Below are positions 9,100-17,998 of a stretch of DNA of 64,000 nt, piece by piece. Location: positions 186,001-250,000 of the forward strand of contig NZ_PPEI02000004.1 of NCBI RefSeq assembly GCF_002899895.1, given 5' to 3'. The DNA is from Chryseobacterium oncorhynchi. Lineage in GTDB: Bacteria; Bacteroidota; Bacteroidia; Flavobacteriales; Weeksellaceae. Every line of letters begins with the position of its first letter. Within the stretch, counting starts at the first letter, position 1. A model generated the notes under the pieces. That model saw only the letters and a program-made list of their open reading frames with translations, was not told the DNA's origin and did not search any database. The position numbers and the translations under genes were made by a program.

Positions 9100-10382
9100 A
9101 AATAAAACAGAAGCTTTATGCCCTTATTCTTTGTTCCATTGTATTCATGATGGTTTACAATGGTGCAGCATGGTATATTTCAACATTAGCAGAGGTTCCC
9201 TCATTTATTTTTGATTTTGAAAAATATATACCGTTCATTTCATGGACGATTATTCCTTATATGACGAGTGGATTATTCTTCTGTCTGGTATTTTTTCTCT
9301 GCAATAGTAAGGAACAGCTTAAGGTTTTAGCCCAAAGAATGCTTTTTGTAACCATTGTTGCAGGAATTTGCTTTCTTTTATTTCCTTTACAATTTTCTTT
9401 TCCGAAACCTGAAACTGAAAATCTTTTTTTGGGATATTCTTTTCAGTTTTTAAAGACTTTTGATTCTCCTTTTAACCAGGCCCCGTCATTACATATTGCC
9501 TATGCATTTATTTTCTGGTCTGTTTTCAGAAATATAGAAAAAGGAAAGATCTTTATAATGCTTTGGCTCATTCTTTTGGGGATTTCTACATTAACGACTT
9601 ATCAGCACCATTTCATTGATGTTATAACAGGAACTTTGGTTGCCCATATCAGTTTCATTCTCTTTCCTTATCGAAAAAGAGATTTCAGGTATAGAAATTT
9701 TCAAGTTGCCAATTATTATTTTTTACTGGGCTGGATACTTATTCTGATTGCCTTATTATTGAATCAATTTTCAGGGTATCCCGGATTACTTTTTCTGTGG
9801 CTGGCTTTAATGATGCTTTTCATTGGATATCATTATCAAAAGAATAATATTTACTTTTTAAAGGATAGAAACGGAAACATTCCGTGGATAAGGAAAATAT
9901 TTTATTCTCCATATCTTTTAATGTATCAAGGGCTTTGGAAATTTTTAAGGAAAAATAAAACCCCGATTGAGCCTATTCCCCATCTTTATATTTCATCAAG
10001 ACCGAATCATGATATTGTAGAACAGTTTACAATCAACAAAAGCACTTTCATCTATGATTTATCCCCTGAAATTGAGGAAATATCATTCTTAAAAGAACAA
10101 TCTTCCTATCATTTCCATCCTATTCTGGATATTGGCAGTTTTGATATTGAGGACACCCAAAAACTTATTACTGAAATTTCTGACCAATATAAACATCTTC
10201 CGAAAGGCGGAAAGATTCTTATTCATTGTACTATGGGCTTTACCAGAAGTTCTGTAATTGGAATTTTAGTAATCAAAAATATTTTATCTTTACCTTTAGA
10301 GGAAGCAATAACCACAATGAAAATCAGCAACAAGAATATGATCATTCATTCTTATCTGCAGGATTTTTTGAAAAAAATTTAA
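9081..10382 (+). CDS. PAP2 / dual-specificity phosphatase fusion (YnbD-like)
   Basis: A 433-residue fusion. The first part has about eight membrane segments and carries the PAP2 lipid phosphatase motifs: an SLHIAYA block and TYQHHFIDVITG with the histidine-aspartate pair. The C-terminal 130 residues are a soluble dual-specificity/tyrosine phosphatase domain with the active-site loop HCTMGFTRS (Cys-x5-Arg). This combination is known from E. coli YnbD. I chose the ATG at 9081; an earlier in-frame ATG at 9012 would bury 88 bases in the SDR gene without adding a recognised domain. The stop is three bases before the next gene. Both domains point to dephosphorylating a lipid-linked phosphate, for example an inositol or glycerol phosphate, but the substrate is not known. 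Confidence 0.9.
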   Translation: MDEKQLKIKQKLYALILCSIVFMMVYNGAAWYISTLAEVPSFIFDFEKYIPFISWTIIPYMTSGLFFCLVFFLCNSKEQLKVLAQRMLFVTIVAGICFLLFPLQFSFPKPETENLFLGYSFQFLKTFDSPFNQAPSLHIAYAFIFWSVFRNIEKGKIFIMLWLILLGISTLTTYQHHFIDVITGTLVAHISFILFPYRKRDFRYRNFQVANYYFLLGWILILIALLLNQFSGYPGLLFLWLALMMLFIGYHYQKNNIYFLKDRNGNIPWIRKIFYSPYLLMYQGLWKFLRKNKTPIEPIPHLYISSRPNHDIVEQFTINKSTFIYDLSPEIEEISFLKEQSSYHFHPILDIGSFDIEDTQKLITEISDQYKHLPKGGKILIHCTMGFTRSSVIGILVIKNILSLPLEEAITTMKISNKNMIIHSYLQDFLKKI

Positions 10383-10385
10383 ACT

Positions 10386-12086
10386 ATGAACAGCGGACAT
10401 TTTACAAGTTTTGATAACCACGAGATTTTTTATCGTGAATGGAATTATCAGCCACAACAGAAGAGTATCATCATGATCCATCGTGGCCATGAGCATTCTG
10501 AAAGGCTTAATGATATTGCACAATCCGCACAGTTTTCAAAATACAATATTTTCGCATTTGATCTTCGCGGACATGGACTTACAAAAACCAAAACTTCATC
10601 TGTTTTTATGGATTATACTCGGGATCTTGATTCATTTTCTAAGTTTCTTTATTCAAAATATGATGTAAATATTTCGGATATTTTTGTAGTTGCCAACAGT
10701 ATAGGCGGAGTCGTTGCTTCTGCCTGGGCCCATGATTTTGCTCCCAAAATTGCAGGAATGGCTCTTCTAGCTCCGGCATTCAGAATCAATCTTATTGTTC
10801 CTTTGGCCAATGAAATGATTACTCTGGGAACCAAGCTAAAAAAAGGATTGATTATCAAAAGCTATGTAAAATCTAAAATGCTTACCCATGATCCTGAACA
10901 GCAAAAAGCTTACGATACGGATCCATTGATCTCAAGATCCATTGATGCAGAGCTTCTGATTGACCTCGCCAAAGCCGGAAAGCGTTTAGTAGAAGATGCT
11001 GAGGCTGTAGATACTCCAACCTTGATCTTAGCTGCTGAAAAAGATCATGTTGTTTTCAACAAGGATCAGAAAATCTTCCATGATAAATTGGATACAGATT
11101 TAAAAAACTACGAAGTTCTGCCAGATTTTTTCCATGGAATTTTATTTGACTCCGGAAGAGAAAAGGTATATGATAAAATTGTAGATTTTGCAGAAAAATG
11201 CTTCAACAGGTCTCCCAAGCAGCCCAATCTTTCCCCGGACCCATTTTCTGTAAAAGAATATCAGGACCTTCAAAATAATATTGGAAATAATCTGAATTTT
11301 AAGCTTCAGAAACTTTCATTGGGAAACATCGGAAAAATAAGTGACGGGATGGCCATTGGATTAAAATATGGCTTTGACTCCGGTGCTTCATTAGATTATG
11401 TTTATCAGAATAAACCAAGTGGAAAATTTGGTTTTGGAAAAATGATGGATAAGAATTACCTCAACGCTATAGGTTGGAAAGGAATACGTATCAGAAAACA
11501 ACACTTACTTCAACTTTTGGAGCAAAATATTCAAATTCTGAAACAGCAAGGCAGGCCGATTAAAATTCTGGATGTTGCAGGCGGCACAGGAAATTATTTA
11601 TTTGACATTAAAAAGAAGTATCCGGAAGCTGATATTGTCATCAATGAATTTGTAAAATCCAATATTGAAATTGGAGAAAAAGTAATTAAGGAAAATAATT
11701 ATCAACATATCAGATTTACCAATTTTGACTGCTTTGATCCTGAAACGTATAAAAAATTGGATTTTGAACCGAATATTACAATCGTATCAGGTATTCTTGA
11801 ACTTTTTGGAGATAATGAAATGGCCAGTAAAGCTATTCTTGGGGTGACTTCCATCTCAGAAAAGAATTCCTACATTGTTTACACCGGCCAGCCTTGGCAC
11901 CCACAATTAAAAATGATCGCCTATGTTCTGAATAATCATCAAAACAAAGATTGGATCATGAGAAGACGTTCACAAAAAGAACTGGATAGAGTTATGTCTT
12001 TCAACTCTGTTCAAAAGGACAACATGCTGATTGATGATTTTGGAATCTTCACTGTTTCCTCCGGAAAAATAAATGTTCTGAACTGA
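10386..12086 (+). CDS. Bifunctional alpha/beta hydrolase / class I SAM methyltransferase (YnbC-like)
   Basis: A 566-residue two-domain protein. Residues 1-280 are a serine aminopeptidase/monoacylglycerol-lipase type alpha/beta hydrolase: the DLRGHG block, nucleophile elbow ANSIGG (about 99-104), an EKDH acid region and a late FFHG histidine. Residues 300-566 are a SAM-dependent methyltransferase with motif I ILDVAGGTGNYL (about 395-406). This architecture matches E. coli YnbC. It is the last gene of the operon and is followed by a strong terminator. A lysophospholipase-like acyl removal plus methylation of the operon product is possible, but is inference. Confidence 0.88.
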   Translation: MNSGHFTSFDNHEIFYREWNYQPQQKSIIMIHRGHEHSERLNDIAQSAQFSKYNIFAFDLRGHGLTKTKTSSVFMDYTRDLDSFSKFLYSKYDVNISDIFVVANSIGGVVASAWAHDFAPKIAGMALLAPAFRINLIVPLANEMITLGTKLKKGLIIKSYVKSKMLTHDPEQQKAYDTDPLISRSIDAELLIDLAKAGKRLVEDAEAVDTPTLILAAEKDHVVFNKDQKIFHDKLDTDLKNYEVLPDFFHGILFDSGREKVYDKIVDFAEKCFNRSPKQPNLSPDPFSVKEYQDLQNNIGNNLNFKLQKLSLGNIGKISDGMAIGLKYGFDSGASLDYVYQNKPSGKFGFGKMMDKNYLNAIGWKGIRIRKQHLLQLLEQNIQILKQQGRPIKILDVAGGTGNYLFDIKKKYPEADIVINEFVKSNIEIGEKVIKENNYQHIRFTNFDCFDPETYKKLDFEPNITIVSGILELFGDNEMASKAILGVTSISEKNSYIVYTGQPWHPQLKMIAYVLNNHQNKDWIMRRRSQKELDRVMSFNSVQKDNMLIDDFGIFTVSSGKINVLN

Positions 12087-12117
12087 TTTATTTATCCAAG
12101 ATCATAAAAAGATTAAA

Positions 12118-12160
12118 AATAAAAGAGGCTTTTCAATTTGTTTGAAAAGCCTCTTTTATT
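12118..12160. terminator. Bidirectional terminator after the ynb-like operon
   Basis: A 19-base-pair stem (AATAAAAGAGGCTTTTCAA at 12118-12136 pairing with 12142-12160) lies between the operon end at 12086 and the convergent YceI gene. It has A/T runs on both sides, so it can stop transcription in both directions. Confidence 0.9.
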
Positions 12161-12173
12161 ATTTATATAGAAA

Positions 12174-12740
12174 TTATTTCTTAACCAATTCAAGATAAAC
12201 ATTGATATCAACATCTTTGGCAATACCAGTTCCTGTTGGATCATAACTGATATCATAATCCAGACGATTGATCGTAAATTTTCCCTGAAGTCCCATTACC
12301 TCTTTTCCGTCTTTATTTTTCGCTACCCCGCCCATTGTTACAGGTATACTGATATCTTTCGTCGTTTCCTTAATGGTCAGCTTTCCATTTAATACATAAG
12401 AACCTTTATCCTTAGCAACAGAAGTACCTACAAATTTCATATCAGGATATTTTCCGGCTGCAAAAAAGTCTTTGCTTTTAAGATGATTATCCCTCATCTC
12501 TACTCCAGTATTAATGGTTTCTGTAGAAATATTTATATCAAATGCCGCATTGTCCAGATTAGCACTTTTCGATGCAACTGTTCCTCCAAATTTATCAAAT
12601 CGGCCCTGCACAAAGCTGATTCCCATGTGTTTTATGGTAAAGTTGACGGAAGAATGCATAGGATCTATTTCCCAATTATTCTGGGCGAAAGAGAAAACAC
12701 TTAAAAATGCGAATACAAAGGATAAGAATAGTTTTTTCAT
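12174..12740 (-). CDS. YceI family periplasmic lipid-binding-like protein
   Basis: A 188-residue secreted protein with a signal peptide (MKKLFLSFVFAFLSVFSFAQ). It has the YceI lipocalin-like beta-barrel signatures: WEIDPMHSSVNFTIKHMG at the mature N-terminus, then RFDKFGG, RDNHLKSKDFFAAGKYPDM and KLTIKETTKDISIPV. YceI proteins bind isoprenoid or fatty-amide ligands in the periplasm; the ligand here is unknown. It is monocistronic, bounded by the terminator at 12118-12160 and divergent from radA. Confidence 0.95.
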   Translation of the reverse strand: MKKLFLSFVFAFLSVFSFAQNNWEIDPMHSSVNFTIKHMGISFVQGRFDKFGGTVASKSANLDNAAFDINISTETINTGVEMRDNHLKSKDFFAAGKYPDMKFVGTSVAKDKGSYVLNGKLTIKETTKDISIPVTMGGVAKNKDGKEVMGLQGKFTINRLDYDISYDPTGTGIAKDVDINVYLELVKK

Positions 12741-12883
12741 TGTAATTATATTTTACATTAATATTTTAATTTTAGCAAAGCTAAGATATGAAAGATATTC
12801 CTACCGTTGATCTATGTTATTTTTTTGACATTTAAATCCACTTAAATCTCGGAAGAAAAATGCTTTTTTTATAACTTCGCAGT

Positions 12884-14233
12884 ATGGCAAAACTGAAAAC
12901 GGCATATTTCTGTCAAAACTGCGGAACACAATATTCTCAATGGATGGGACAATGCAAAAATTGTGGAGAATGGAATACCTTGGTGGAAGAAGTCGTAGAA
13001 AAGACCTCTCATAAGGCTGTACCATTCTCAAAAACAAAGCAGCATGTCATCAATATCATTGAGGTAGAAACCAGTGAGGAACCGAGAATAAAAACTCCAT
13101 CCGAAGAGCTAAACCGTGTTCTAGGAGGCGGAATTGTATTGGGTTCCGTGACCTTAATCGGTGGTGAACCCGGAATTGGAAAATCTACTCTTCTATTGCA
13201 GCTTGCCTTAAAAATGAAGAAAAAAGTTTTCTATGTTTCAGGGGAAGAAAGTGCTTCTCAGATTAAAATGAGAGCTGACAGGCTAACGGATATTCAAAAC
13301 CCAAACTGTTTTCTTTTCACAGAAACTTCACTTGAAAAAATTCTTCACGAAGCCAAAAAACTGGAACCGGATTTCATGATTATCGACTCCATCCAGACGC
13401 TTCAGTCACAACTTATAGAAAGTTCTCCGGGAACTGTATCTCAAATTAGAGAATGTTCCAATGAGATTATTAAATATGCCAAAGAAAACAGTATTCCTGT
13501 ATTTTTGGTAGGTCATATTACCAAAGACGGTCAAATTGCGGGACCAAAAGTATTGGAACACATGGTAGATGTAGTTTTGAACTTTGACGGAGACCGAAAT
13601 CACCTTTTTAGATTGCTGAGAGCTAATAAAAACCGTTTTGGATCCACTTCTGAAATCGGAATCTACGAAATGATTTCCCAGGGATTAAAGGAAATTAAAA
13701 ATCCATCTGAAATTCTTATCACAAAGAAATTTGAAGAACTTTCGGGAAATTCAGTGGCAGTAACTCTGGAGGGAAACAGACCTATGCTTTTGGAAATCCA
13801 GGCGCTGGTAAGTACGGCTGTTTATGGTACTCCACAAAGGAGTTCTACCGGATTTGATTCAAAAAGGCTGAATATGCTGTTGGCAGTACTGGAAAAAAGA
13901 GCAGGTTTTCAACTGGGAGCAAAGGATGTTTTCCTTAATATTACGGGAGGGATAAAAACAGATGATCCAGCTTTGGATTTAGCGGTCATTGCATCTGTTC
14001 TTTCGTCTAGTGAAGACATTGCCATTTCTGAACATTACTGTTTTGCAGGAGAAATTGGATTAAGTGGAGAAATTCGTCCGGTTGCCCAAGTTGAACAGAG
14101 AATTACCGAAGCTGAAAAATTAGGGTATGAAAAGATATTCGTTTCCAATCTTAATAAAATTCCGAAAAGAAAATTTGGGATTAAGATTGAAGAAGTAAGC
14201 AAAATTGAGGATTTCCATGAAAGACTTTTTTAG
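12884..14233 (+). CDS. radA: DNA repair protein RadA
   Basis: A 449-residue RecA-like ATPase that promotes branch migration of recombination intermediates. The N-terminal four-cysteine zinc finger (CQNCGTQYSQWMGQCKNCG, residues 10-28) is followed by Walker A GGEPGIGKST (about 92-101), the RadA-specific KNRFGS motif (about 248) and a C-terminal Lon-like domain (about 290-449). Order and length match the family. It has its own upstream region divergent from YceI, and an AraC-type regulator starts 13 bases after its stop. Confidence 0.97.
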   Translation: MAKLKTAYFCQNCGTQYSQWMGQCKNCGEWNTLVEEVVEKTSHKAVPFSKTKQHVINIIEVETSEEPRIKTPSEELNRVLGGGIVLGSVTLIGGEPGIGKSTLLLQLALKMKKKVFYVSGEESASQIKMRADRLTDIQNPNCFLFTETSLEKILHEAKKLEPDFMIIDSIQTLQSQLIESSPGTVSQIRECSNEIIKYAKENSIPVFLVGHITKDGQIAGPKVLEHMVDVVLNFDGDRNHLFRLLRANKNRFGSTSEIGIYEMISQGLKEIKNPSEILITKKFEELSGNSVAVTLEGNRPMLLEIQALVSTAVYGTPQRSSTGFDSKRLNMLLAVLEKRAGFQLGAKDVFLNITGGIKTDDPALDLAVIASVLSSSEDIAISEHYCFAGEIGLSGEIRPVAQVEQRITEAEKLGYEKIFVSNLNKIPKRKFGIKIEEVSKIEDFHERLF

Positions 14234-14246
14234 AAAAAAATAAAAG

Positions 14247-15362
14247 ATGCCACTCGAAAATATTCAGAAGTTTGTGCTTGTACTGCTTTATGGAGGATTA
14301 ACATTGCTTTCATTTGCCGTACTGATTAATCCAATGCGCGTTAATAGAAAGGCCAACTTCTTTTTCGGGATGTTTACTTTGTTGTGGTCTAGCTACTGGA
14401 CTCTGGATGTTTTCCATTTTTGTGGACTTTCGCCCAACCCATTGTTTTCCTATTTTCTTTATTCTATACAGATTTTCACCCCAATTTTGTTATTTTTCAG
14501 TGTTGTGTTTTTTATCAATCCTGATTACAAATTTAAAAGGAGAGATTTGGTTTGTCTGATTACTCCTGTAATCTACTGGATATTACTTTTCAATATAGAA
14601 AATAATCCTGTCATCCGGAGTATTGTAATGCTTATTGATGTTTCTCACAATCTCCCTTATATTGCTCTTATTTATTTTAAAATCAGAAAACATCAAAAAA
14701 GAATAGAAACAATCTCAGCCAATACAGAAAATATCGACCTGCAATGGTTGATCAAGTTAAGTTTTCTTCTTTTTGTAACAATTGTTATAACGGTTGGATA
14801 TGAGCTGTTCAATACCTTTGTATATAAAATGCATCAGCATCTGGTGATGGATTTGCTCTTTTTATTTATTGTTTACAGTACGCTATACTATGTTCTTCGG
14901 CAAAAGGAAATTTATCCGATAGATAAAAGCCAGCGTGAAGAACTTTTTTCCATCGAGCTGGAAAGTGAAACAGAGGAAGCATCAAGAAAAAAACTTATTT
15001 CTGATTCTGAGTTTGAGCCTTTAAAGCAAAGACTAATCACTTTAATGGAAACAGAAAAACCTTATCTGGACGGAGATCTCAATCTATTGAAGCTCTCTGA
15101 TAGGGTTCAGATTAACGCGCATCAGCTTTCTTATCTTCTCAATAATGGCTTTCAGGAGAATTTCTTTTATTTTGTAAATAAATACAGGATAGAACATGCA
15201 AAGAAAATGCTTACTGATGGTTCTTTTCAAAGACTTTCTATATTAGGTATTGCGTTTGAATCCGGATTCAATTCAAAAACGGCTTTTAATACTATTTTTA
15301 AAAAGATGACGAACATGACGCCATCTGAATTTAGAAAAAATCAATGTAGCAGATCTGTTTAG
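14247..15362 (+). CDS. Membrane-anchored AraC family transcriptional regulator
   Basis: A 371-residue protein with about six to seven N-terminal transmembrane helices (residues 1-225) and a C-terminal AraC-type double helix-turn-helix DNA-binding domain (about 265-368). The second helix-turn-helix is recognisable from ILGIAFESGFNSKTAFNTIFKK and TPSEFRK. This 7TM-plus-AraC layout is common in flavobacteria, where the membrane part presumably senses an extracellular or envelope signal. It begins 13 bases after radA and may share its transcript. The target genes are unknown. Confidence 0.9.
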   Translation: MPLENIQKFVLVLLYGGLTLLSFAVLINPMRVNRKANFFFGMFTLLWSSYWTLDVFHFCGLSPNPLFSYFLYSIQIFTPILLFFSVVFFINPDYKFKRRDLVCLITPVIYWILLFNIENNPVIRSIVMLIDVSHNLPYIALIYFKIRKHQKRIETISANTENIDLQWLIKLSFLLFVTIVITVGYELFNTFVYKMHQHLVMDLLFLFIVYSTLYYVLRQKEIYPIDKSQREELFSIELESETEEASRKKLISDSEFEPLKQRLITLMETEKPYLDGDLNLLKLSDRVQINAHQLSYLLNNGFQENFFYFVNKYRIEHAKKMLTDGSFQRLSILGIAFESGFNSKTAFNTIFKKMTNMTPSEFRKNQCSRSV

Positions 15363-15438
15363 GCTAAAAGATCAATAAACCTGAATAAAAATTGTAGAAG
15401 TCAGTAAAATTAAAGATCTTAACAGAAGATTTTTTTTA

Positions 15439-16110
15439 ATGATGAAAACAAATATCCGGGAATATTACAGCAACCTCGCAGAATCCTACGATGACAATCG
15501 TTTCGGGAATTCCTATGGAAAATATATTGATCAACAGGAAAGATCCTTTTTAACCTCATTTTTTCAGAATAAAAAATATACAAAGATTCTGGATTTGGGG
15601 TGTGGAACAGGCCGACTGCTCAACTTTGCTACTCATGGAACAGATTTCAGTGAGAACATGCTGAACGTTGCACGACAAAAATATCCTGAAAAAATTCTGG
15701 CTGTGGGAGAAATTTCAGAAATTCCTTTTCACGGCGAGTTTGAGTGTATTTTTTGTTTTCATGTGATTATGCATCAAAATCAGGAAGAGACAAAAGCATT
15801 TTTTAATGAATGTCATCAGAAATTAAGTAAAAACGGAACTTTAATTTTCGATTATCCATTGAAAACCAGAAAGAAAGTTGTTTCTCCACAGGCAGACTGG
15901 CATGCAGGAAATAGTTTTTCACCCTCAGAAATTTCACAAATATCAAAAGACAGATGGGAAGTTAAAAACACAACAGGAATTCTCTTTTTTCCAATTCACA
16001 GATTTCCAAAAGCGGTAAGAAAATTCTTTCTGCCTCTGGATATTCTACTTTGCAGGACTTTCCTGAAAAACTGGGCGTCTTATCATATTATTGTTTTGGA
16101 AAAGATATGA
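15439..16110 (+). CDS. Class I SAM-dependent methyltransferase
   Basis: A 223-residue cytoplasmic methyltransferase. Motif I is ILDLGCGTGRLL (about residues 49-60), followed by GTDFSENML at the second strand and an FCFHVIMH block near motif IV, typical of ubiquinone/menaquinone-type (UbiE-like) methyltransferases with unassigned substrates. Two consecutive ATGs (15439 and 15442) are possible starts. The stop overlaps the start of the VanW-like gene (ATGA), so the two are translationally coupled and probably act together. Confidence 0.88.
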   Translation: MMKTNIREYYSNLAESYDDNRFGNSYGKYIDQQERSFLTSFFQNKKYTKILDLGCGTGRLLNFATHGTDFSENMLNVARQKYPEKILAVGEISEIPFHGEFECIFCFHVIMHQNQEETKAFFNECHQKLSKNGTLIFDYPLKTRKKVVSPQADWHAGNSFSPSEISQISKDRWEVKNTTGILFFPIHRFPKAVRKFFLPLDILLCRTFLKNWASYHIIVLEKI

Positions 16111-16814
16111 AACAACAACTAAAAAACTGGATTCCTCATTCATGGAAACTACAGATAAAGCTTCTGCAACGCTATGTTGATGAAAGGAAAAATAACCATT
16201 CTTATCCTAAGAAATATCTTTCGGAAAATATTGGTGAACATTCCATTAAACTCCAGCAAATCATTAAAAAGGGAGCGTTTCATCATAACAAAATTCATAA
16301 TTTAAAAGTTGTAGGAAATAAGATCAATAATCTGGTGATTTATCCCGGTGAAGTATTTTCTTTTTGGAAAATGATTGGAAAACCCAGTGAAAAAAATAAT
16401 TTTAAAGAGGGAAGAAATTTAATCAAAAATAATATTTCAAGTGATGTTGGAGGTGGGATCTGCCAGTTTTCTTCAATTTTATATTTTCTGTCTCTTCAGT
16501 CAGGGTTGAAAATTTTGGAAAGATTTCCCCATTCTATGGATATTTATAAGGATGAAGAACGTTTTACTCCTTTAGGCTCAGACTGTACGGTTGTTTATGG
16601 CTACAAGGATCTGCAGATTCAAAATATTTTCCCATTTCCTGTTCAGCTTAAATGCATGATTAATGATGAAGAGCTTCACCTCAGCCTGGTTTCGCCCAAA
16701 GAATTAAGGGTACAGGAAATTCAATTTAAATATATGGAAACAGAAAAAGGGGTTTGGGTAGAAACCTTAAGCAATAGCAAAACTTTGTTTAAAAATTTCT
16801 ATATTCGTTTATGA
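16107..16814 (+). CDS. VanW family protein
   Basis: A 235-residue protein with the VanW domain, recognisable from NLVIYPGEVFSFW, then the invariant SSDVGGGICQFSSILY stretch and the FPHSMDI block. VanW occurs in VanB-type vancomycin resistance clusters but is widespread elsewhere, and its biochemical role is unknown; this copy has no other van gene nearby, so resistance should not be inferred. An upstream ATG at 16050 would extend it into the methyltransferase gene. I use 16107, which gives the ATGA overlap with that gene. It also overlaps the next gene by four bases. Confidence 0.88.
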   Translation: MKQQLKNWIPHSWKLQIKLLQRYVDERKNNHSYPKKYLSENIGEHSIKLQQIIKKGAFHHNKIHNLKVVGNKINNLVIYPGEVFSFWKMIGKPSEKNNFKEGRNLIKNNISSDVGGGICQFSSILYFLSLQSGLKILERFPHSMDIYKDEERFTPLGSDCTVVYGYKDLQIQNIFPFPVQLKCMINDEELHLSLVSPKELRVQEIQFKYMETEKGVWVETLSNSKTLFKNFYIRL

Positions 16815-17404
16815 ATTATTTGGCTCATTCCTTTCTCACTTTTACTGACGGACAAATTGTTGGTCAGTTTTTGGAAGACTTCATCCGAAACAAGGACCGA
16901 TTTTCTTTCCCTAAGGATATTCAGGATGGAATTACCCTTCACAGAGCTATTGACACATTTACAGACTCCCACCCTGCTATTCATGAGGCTAAAAAGGTTT
17001 TTGCACCTTTGGTAAGACTCTATGCAGGAGCATTTGTAGATGTCTCTATGGATTATTTTGTAGCCAATGATCTTTCTCTTAATTCTCTTACTGAATGGAA
17101 AGCGCATTCTCTTCGCGTTTACAAAGTACTCAATACGAATGAGGAATGGCTGCCTGAGAATTTCAAGAAGATGCTTGTTAAAATGGAACATGATGACTGG
17201 TTATATAACTATCGTGAAGACTGGGGCATTAAGTTCAGTATTCAAAATGTTCTGAACAAAGCCAAATATCTGGATAAAGACATTCCTGTTTTTGAAGCGT
17301 TTTTAGAAAACAAAACATATCTTCAACAGTGCTATGATGATTTTTTTCCTGATCTTTTAGCCCATGCTAAAGGGATTAATTCCTTGATTCAACTGGAAAA
17401 CTAA
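16811..17404 (+). CDS. Acyl carrier protein phosphodiesterase (AcpH-like)
   Basis: A 197-residue protein of the ACP phosphodiesterase family, which hydrolyses the 4'-phosphopantetheine prosthetic group from acyl carrier protein. Family features are the MNYLAHSFLTF start, GQFLEDFI, the metal-site stretch GITLHRAIDTFTDSHP (about 41-56), and SMDYFVANDL. It is the third gene of the methyltransferase-VanW-AcpH operon and overlaps the VanW stop by four bases. Its own stop overlaps that of the convergent gene at 17401, so no terminator separates them. Confidence 0.9.
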   Translation: MNYLAHSFLTFTDGQIVGQFLEDFIRNKDRFSFPKDIQDGITLHRAIDTFTDSHPAIHEAKKVFAPLVRLYAGAFVDVSMDYFVANDLSLNSLTEWKAHSLRVYKVLNTNEEWLPENFKKMLVKMEHDDWLYNYREDWGIKFSIQNVLNKAKYLDKDIPVFEAFLENKTYLQQCYDDFFPDLLAHAKGINSLIQLEN

Positions 17405-17916
17405 AACTGCTTATAAAGATAACGATTAGGATAAGATAATTTTTCACTTTTTCTCTCTCCGTTCACAATAATATGGACAATATTAATCTGATCATCAAAT
17501 AGATTATACAGAAAACTTACTGCTGCTTCTACTTTTTTAGGATACGCAACAGGTTCAGACTCAAGAAAAACATTTACAGATTCCTGATCTTCTTCGTATC
17601 CGATATAATTTACTTTCAAAAATTTATTATCCGACTTTAGCTTAAAGTATTCCTGACAATATTTTTGCAGGGATTCATTGAGTTTGGCTTTATATTTTTC
17701 ATCATTAAAGTGAAAAGATCCACCGTATTTTTTACTCAGCCCATTTTCCATATCATCCAGAAAAAAACGACCTGTAATTTCAAAAGTTTTGGACTTTGAA
17801 TTATAGTTGATCTCCACAGACCCTACATGGTAGGGATGAACAGCTTCACTCTCTACAAAGCTTTGAAAGATAACCGTAAGGCATAAAAAAAATGAGAAAA
17901 AAACTTTATTAAGCAT
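17401..17916 (-). CDS. Secreted DUF6702-like hypothetical protein
   Basis: A 171-residue protein with an N-terminal signal sequence (hydrophobic stretch MLNKVFFSFFLCLTVIFQS) followed by HPYHVGSVEINYNSKSKTFE and ITGRFFLDDMENGL. These features recall the flavobacterial DUF6702 family, often found near M1 peptidase or HupE-like genes; the family name is from memory. The function is unknown. It has its own promoter element at 17933-17940, directly downstream of the terminator of the subtilase gene. It may belong functionally with the HupE-like and M1 genes nearby. Confidence 0.75.
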   Translation of the reverse strand: MLNKVFFSFFLCLTVIFQSFVESEAVHPYHVGSVEINYNSKSKTFEITGRFFLDDMENGLSKKYGGSFHFNDEKYKAKLNESLQKYCQEYFKLKSDNKFLKVNYIGYEEDQESVNVFLESEPVAYPKKVEAAVSFLYNLFDDQINIVHIIVNGERKSEKLSYPNRYLYKQF

Positions 17917-17932
17917 TCATTTTATTTTATGA

Positions 17933-17940
17933 CAAATATA
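17933..17940 (-). promoter_or_regulatory. -7 promoter element of the DUF6702-like gene
   Basis: Read on the minus strand the sequence is TATATTTG, an exact TAnnTTTG match, 17 bases before the start codon at 17916 and immediately after the terminator of the upstream subtilase gene. Confidence 0.55.
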
Positions 17941-17946
17941 GAAAAA

Positions 17947-17969
17947 GCAGCAGTTATGGAAACTGCTGC
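17947..17969 (-). terminator. Terminator of the subtilase gene
   Basis: A nine-base-pair GC-rich stem, GCAGCAGTT with AACTGCTGC around a five-base loop, is followed on the minus strand by TTTTTC. It lies 30 bases past the subtilase stop. Confidence 0.85.
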
Positions 17970-17998
17970 CTTTATTTATTATTTAAGTGAATTGAAAC

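Noticed and set aside
16107-16814. VanW-like gene as evidence of vancomycin resistance
   Set aside because: No vanH, vanA/B or vanX genes are present; VanW domains are widespread outside resistance clusters.
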